From Spirochaetaceae bacterium (GTDB lineage Bacteria; Spirochaetota; Spirochaetia; Treponematales; Breznakiellaceae), in NCBI GenBank assembly GCA_031257995.1, contig JAIRNN010000159.1, positions 1 to 5,441 on the forward strand: DNA of 5,441 nt, read 5' to 3'. A program made the translations under genes and the position numbers. This document shows, in pieces, positions 4,176-5,441 of this stretch (positions are counted from its first letter, which is position 1; every line of letters starts with the position of its first letter). The notes below the pieces were generated by a model. The model made no database searches, was not told the DNA's origin, and saw nothing but the letters and a program-made list of their open reading frames with translations.

Positions 4176-5237
4176 ATGGACGAAAGGGAAAGCGGAATAA
4201 AAGTTCTGGTCGCGATGTCGGGCGGTGTGGACAGCTCGGTCGCGGCACTTGTGTTGCGGGATGGCGGGTACGACTGTATCGGCGCAACGATGAAACTGTT
4301 CGACGGCGAGAGCCGCTGTTGCTCGCTTGCCGATGTCAACGACGCGCGCGACGTATGTTTCAGGCTGGGTATCCCGCACTATGTGTTGAACTTCAAGCGG
4401 GAATTTGCCGAATGGGTAATCAGTCGTTTTGTCGGGGTTTACCTGAGCGGCGCTACCCCGAATCCCTGCATTGACTGTAACCGCTTCATCAAATTCAATT
4501 CGTTGCTCATCCGCGCCAAAGCGATTGATTACCAGATGCTGGCGACGGGCCATTATGCGAGGATCGAGAAATCAGGCTCACGGTATCTCCTGAAAAAAGG
4601 CGTGGACCCAACAAAAGACCAGAGCTACGTGCTCTACGCGATGACGCAGGAGGAGTTGTCCCGAACGCTTTTTCCGCTGGGCGGCATGACGAAAGAGGAT
4701 GTTCGGGCGATTGCCGCCGCGCACCGGCTCATCAACGCGCAAAAAAAAGACAGTCAGGATATCTGCTTCGTGCCGAACGGGGATTACGGCGCGTTCATCG
4801 AGGCCCACATGGGAACAAAAACCATCCCCGGCGATATTCTTGACACGGCGGACAAAAAAATCGGCATTCACAAAGGTTATTGCCGCTATACCATCGGTCA
4901 GCGCCGGGGCCTTGGCGTGTCCGCCGGGGAACCGCTCTACGTCGCCGCGAAATCGGCCCGAAACAACACCGTCACGCTCGCCCCGGATTCGGCTCTCTAC
5001 TCAACGACCCTCACCGCGAACGACCTTAACCTCATAGCCGCAGACTGTCTCGACAGGCCGATGCGCGTTACGATAAAGACCCGCTATCTGCAAAAGGGAA
5101 GCCCCGCGCTGGTTACGCAGGTTGACGAACACACCATACGCGCCGACTTTGACGAGCCCCAGCGGGCAGTCACGCCGGGACAGGCGGCAGTATTCTACGA
5201 CGACGATATCGTTGTCGGTGGCGGCACTATCCAATAG
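4176..5237 (+). CDS. mnmA: tRNA-specific 2-thiouridylase MnmA
   Basis: A complete 353-residue MnmA (E. coli 368 aa). It adenylates U34 of tRNA-Lys, -Glu and -Gln with ATP and inserts sulphur delivered as a persulphide, making the s2U34 of mnm5s2U in the cytoplasm. The N-terminal PP-loop is SGGVDSS (residues 15-21). The first catalytic Cys is C101 in TPNPCIDCNRFIKF, the second C197 in DSQDICFV. Further family blocks are LATGHYAR (122-129), DQSYVLY (148-154), and GYCRYTIGQRRGLG (234-247) in the central tRNA-binding domain. The C-terminal beta-barrel follows to GQAAVFYDDDIVVGGGTI. The variant has C48C49 after the PP-loop and C98xxC101, a layout I associate with clostridial and spirochaete-type MnmA. 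The start at 4176 has a GAGGG site 3 nt upstream and gives the usual short lead before the PP-loop. The gene stands alone behind its own promoter and ends 25 bases before a tRNA-Lys-like fragment. Confidence 0.95.
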   Translation: MDERESGIKVLVAMSGGVDSSVAALVLRDGGYDCIGATMKLFDGESRCCSLADVNDARDVCFRLGIPHYVLNFKREFAEWVISRFVGVYLSGATPNPCIDCNRFIKFNSLLIRAKAIDYQMLATGHYARIEKSGSRYLLKKGVDPTKDQSYVLYAMTQEELSRTLFPLGGMTKEDVRAIAAAHRLINAQKKDSQDICFVPNGDYGAFIEAHMGTKTIPGDILDTADKKIGIHKGYCRYTIGQRRGLGVSAGEPLYVAAKSARNNTVTLAPDSALYSTTLTANDLNLIAADCLDRPMRVTIKTRYLQKGSPALVTQVDEHTIRADFDEPQRAVTPGQAAVFYDDDIVVGGGTIQ

Positions 5238-5261
5238 GATCGTCCCGCAGATTTCACATTT

Positions 5262-5303
5262 TGAGCCGCGCGGGAATTGAACCCACGACCCACGCCTTAA
5301 AAG
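5262..5303 (-). tRNA. 3' fragment of a tRNA-Lys(UUU)-like gene (positions 32-73), probable attachment-site scar
   Basis: Read on the minus strand the 42 bases parse exactly as tRNA positions 32-73. Anticodon loop CTTTTAA holds anticodon TTT (Lys). Then come 3' anticodon strand GGCGT, variable loop GGGTC, T-arm GTGGG-TTCAATT-CCCGC (fits GTTCRANNC, one G-U in the stem), acceptor strand GCGGCTC and discriminator A. No CCA is encoded. Just 5' of the loop, a complete tRNA should have ACGCC, but the window has CTACA, and no D-arm or GAGCCGC acceptor strand occurs in the remaining sequence to the window end. So only the 3' part is present, broken at the anticodon-loop edge. Tyrosine integrases commonly recombine there and leave such displaced 3' ends. 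A decayed tRNA gene is the alternative. Confidence 0.6.
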
Positions 5304-5356
5304 TGTAGCCAAACCATAACTAAAGGTGATAGTCGGAACTGGACATGATATGCTAT

Positions 5357-5441
5357 ATGACAAGCAAATTGGAAGTCTGCGAAACGGCGATAGAAACGAA
5401 ACCGCCGTTTATTGCGGAGATCCGTTTATATATATCGTCAA
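5357..5441 (+). CDS. N-terminal start of an unidentified protein (3' truncated by the window)
   Basis: From the ATG at 5357 the frame stays open to the window end, reading MTSKLEVCETAIETKPPFIA, then EIRLYISS. Codon choice (GCG, ACG, CCG) matches the housekeeping genes. An in-frame ATG at 5345 and TTG at 5369 are alternative starts. There is no clear Shine-Dalgarno sequence. A TGCTATAT extended -10-like motif (5351-5358) overlaps the ATG, which would favour the TTG if it is the real promoter. The P-x-x-x-EIRL-x motif faintly recalls the N-terminus of nicotinamide N-methylase-like SAM methyltransferases (COG3897), but 28 residues are too few to claim that. It follows mnmA and the tRNA fragment on the same strand. 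Confidence 0.4.
   Translation, partial: MTSKLEVCETAIETKPPFIAEIRLYISS
5382..5410 (+). other. 8-bp inverted repeat within the last partial gene
   Basis: AAACGGCG (5382-5389) and CGCCGTTT (5403-5410) form an 8-bp stem with a 13-nt loop. It lies inside the putative coding start and has no T tract beyond TTTATT, so its role, if any, is unclear. Confidence 0.3.

Noticed and set aside
5243..5275. TCCCGC...GCGGGA inverted repeat after mnmA as a terminator
   Set aside because: The loop is 21 nt, there is no T tract, and the right arm is simply the T-stem of the tRNA fragment.

Overview
The window looks like bacterial chromosome of moderately high GC, carrying two housekeeping tRNA-modification genes with mobile-element debris between them. 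The protein flavour of TrmJ and MnmA, and the dispersed AATCTGTGG/ATCCGCG-type intergenic repeats, remind me of a spirochaete (Treponema-like, IS-rich) genome. That placement is from memory, without a search, and is only a moderate-to-low-confidence guess.

Layout, left to right. (1) 3-155: the last ~50 codons of an unrecognised acidic protein on the + strand. (2) 299-1030: trmJ-type tRNA 2'-O-methyltransferase (+), with an extended -10 box directly against its start codon. (3) About 1056-1621: the carcass of an IS5/IS1182/ISNCY-like transposase (-), internally deleted and with a -1 frame offset at an A8 run. (4) 1621-1716: a short hairpin-rich intergenic repeat. (5) 1726-3170: a nearly complete IS4-superfamily (Tn5/IS50-like) element bounded by perfect 15-bp inverted repeats. 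Its transposase (-) still shows D, D and the YREK-type E signature, but is broken by four frame offsets. (6) 3167-3698: an AT-rich gene (-) for a small Cys-rich, probably zinc-binding protein. It has a perfect TTGACA-17-TATAAT promoter, a +1 frame offset near its start, and a stop codon supplied by the IS inverted repeat. (7) 3715-4096: a divergent intergenic region with degenerate repeats and an 18-bp perfect palindrome. (8) 4176-5237: mnmA, tRNA-U34 2-thiouridylase (+), with a recognisable promoter and ribosome binding site. (9) 5262-5303: a 42-nt fragment on the - strand that matches tRNA positions 32-73 of a tRNA-Lys(UUU)-like molecule and stops exactly at the 5' edge of the anticodon loop, as an integrase attachment-site scar would. 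(10) From about 5357: the start of another + strand gene running off the window.

Functionally, TrmJ (2'-O-methylation at position 32) and MnmA (2-thiolation at position 34) both work on the tRNA anticodon loop. The ~3.1 kb between them looks like acquired and decaying DNA: two dead insertion sequences and an AT-rich cargo-like gene. The most unusual items are the tRNA-Lys fragment beside mnmA, the run of same-direction frame breaks in the two transposases, and the Cys-rich gene with a consensus promoter, almost no 5' leader, a frame break, and an IS sitting on its stop codon.
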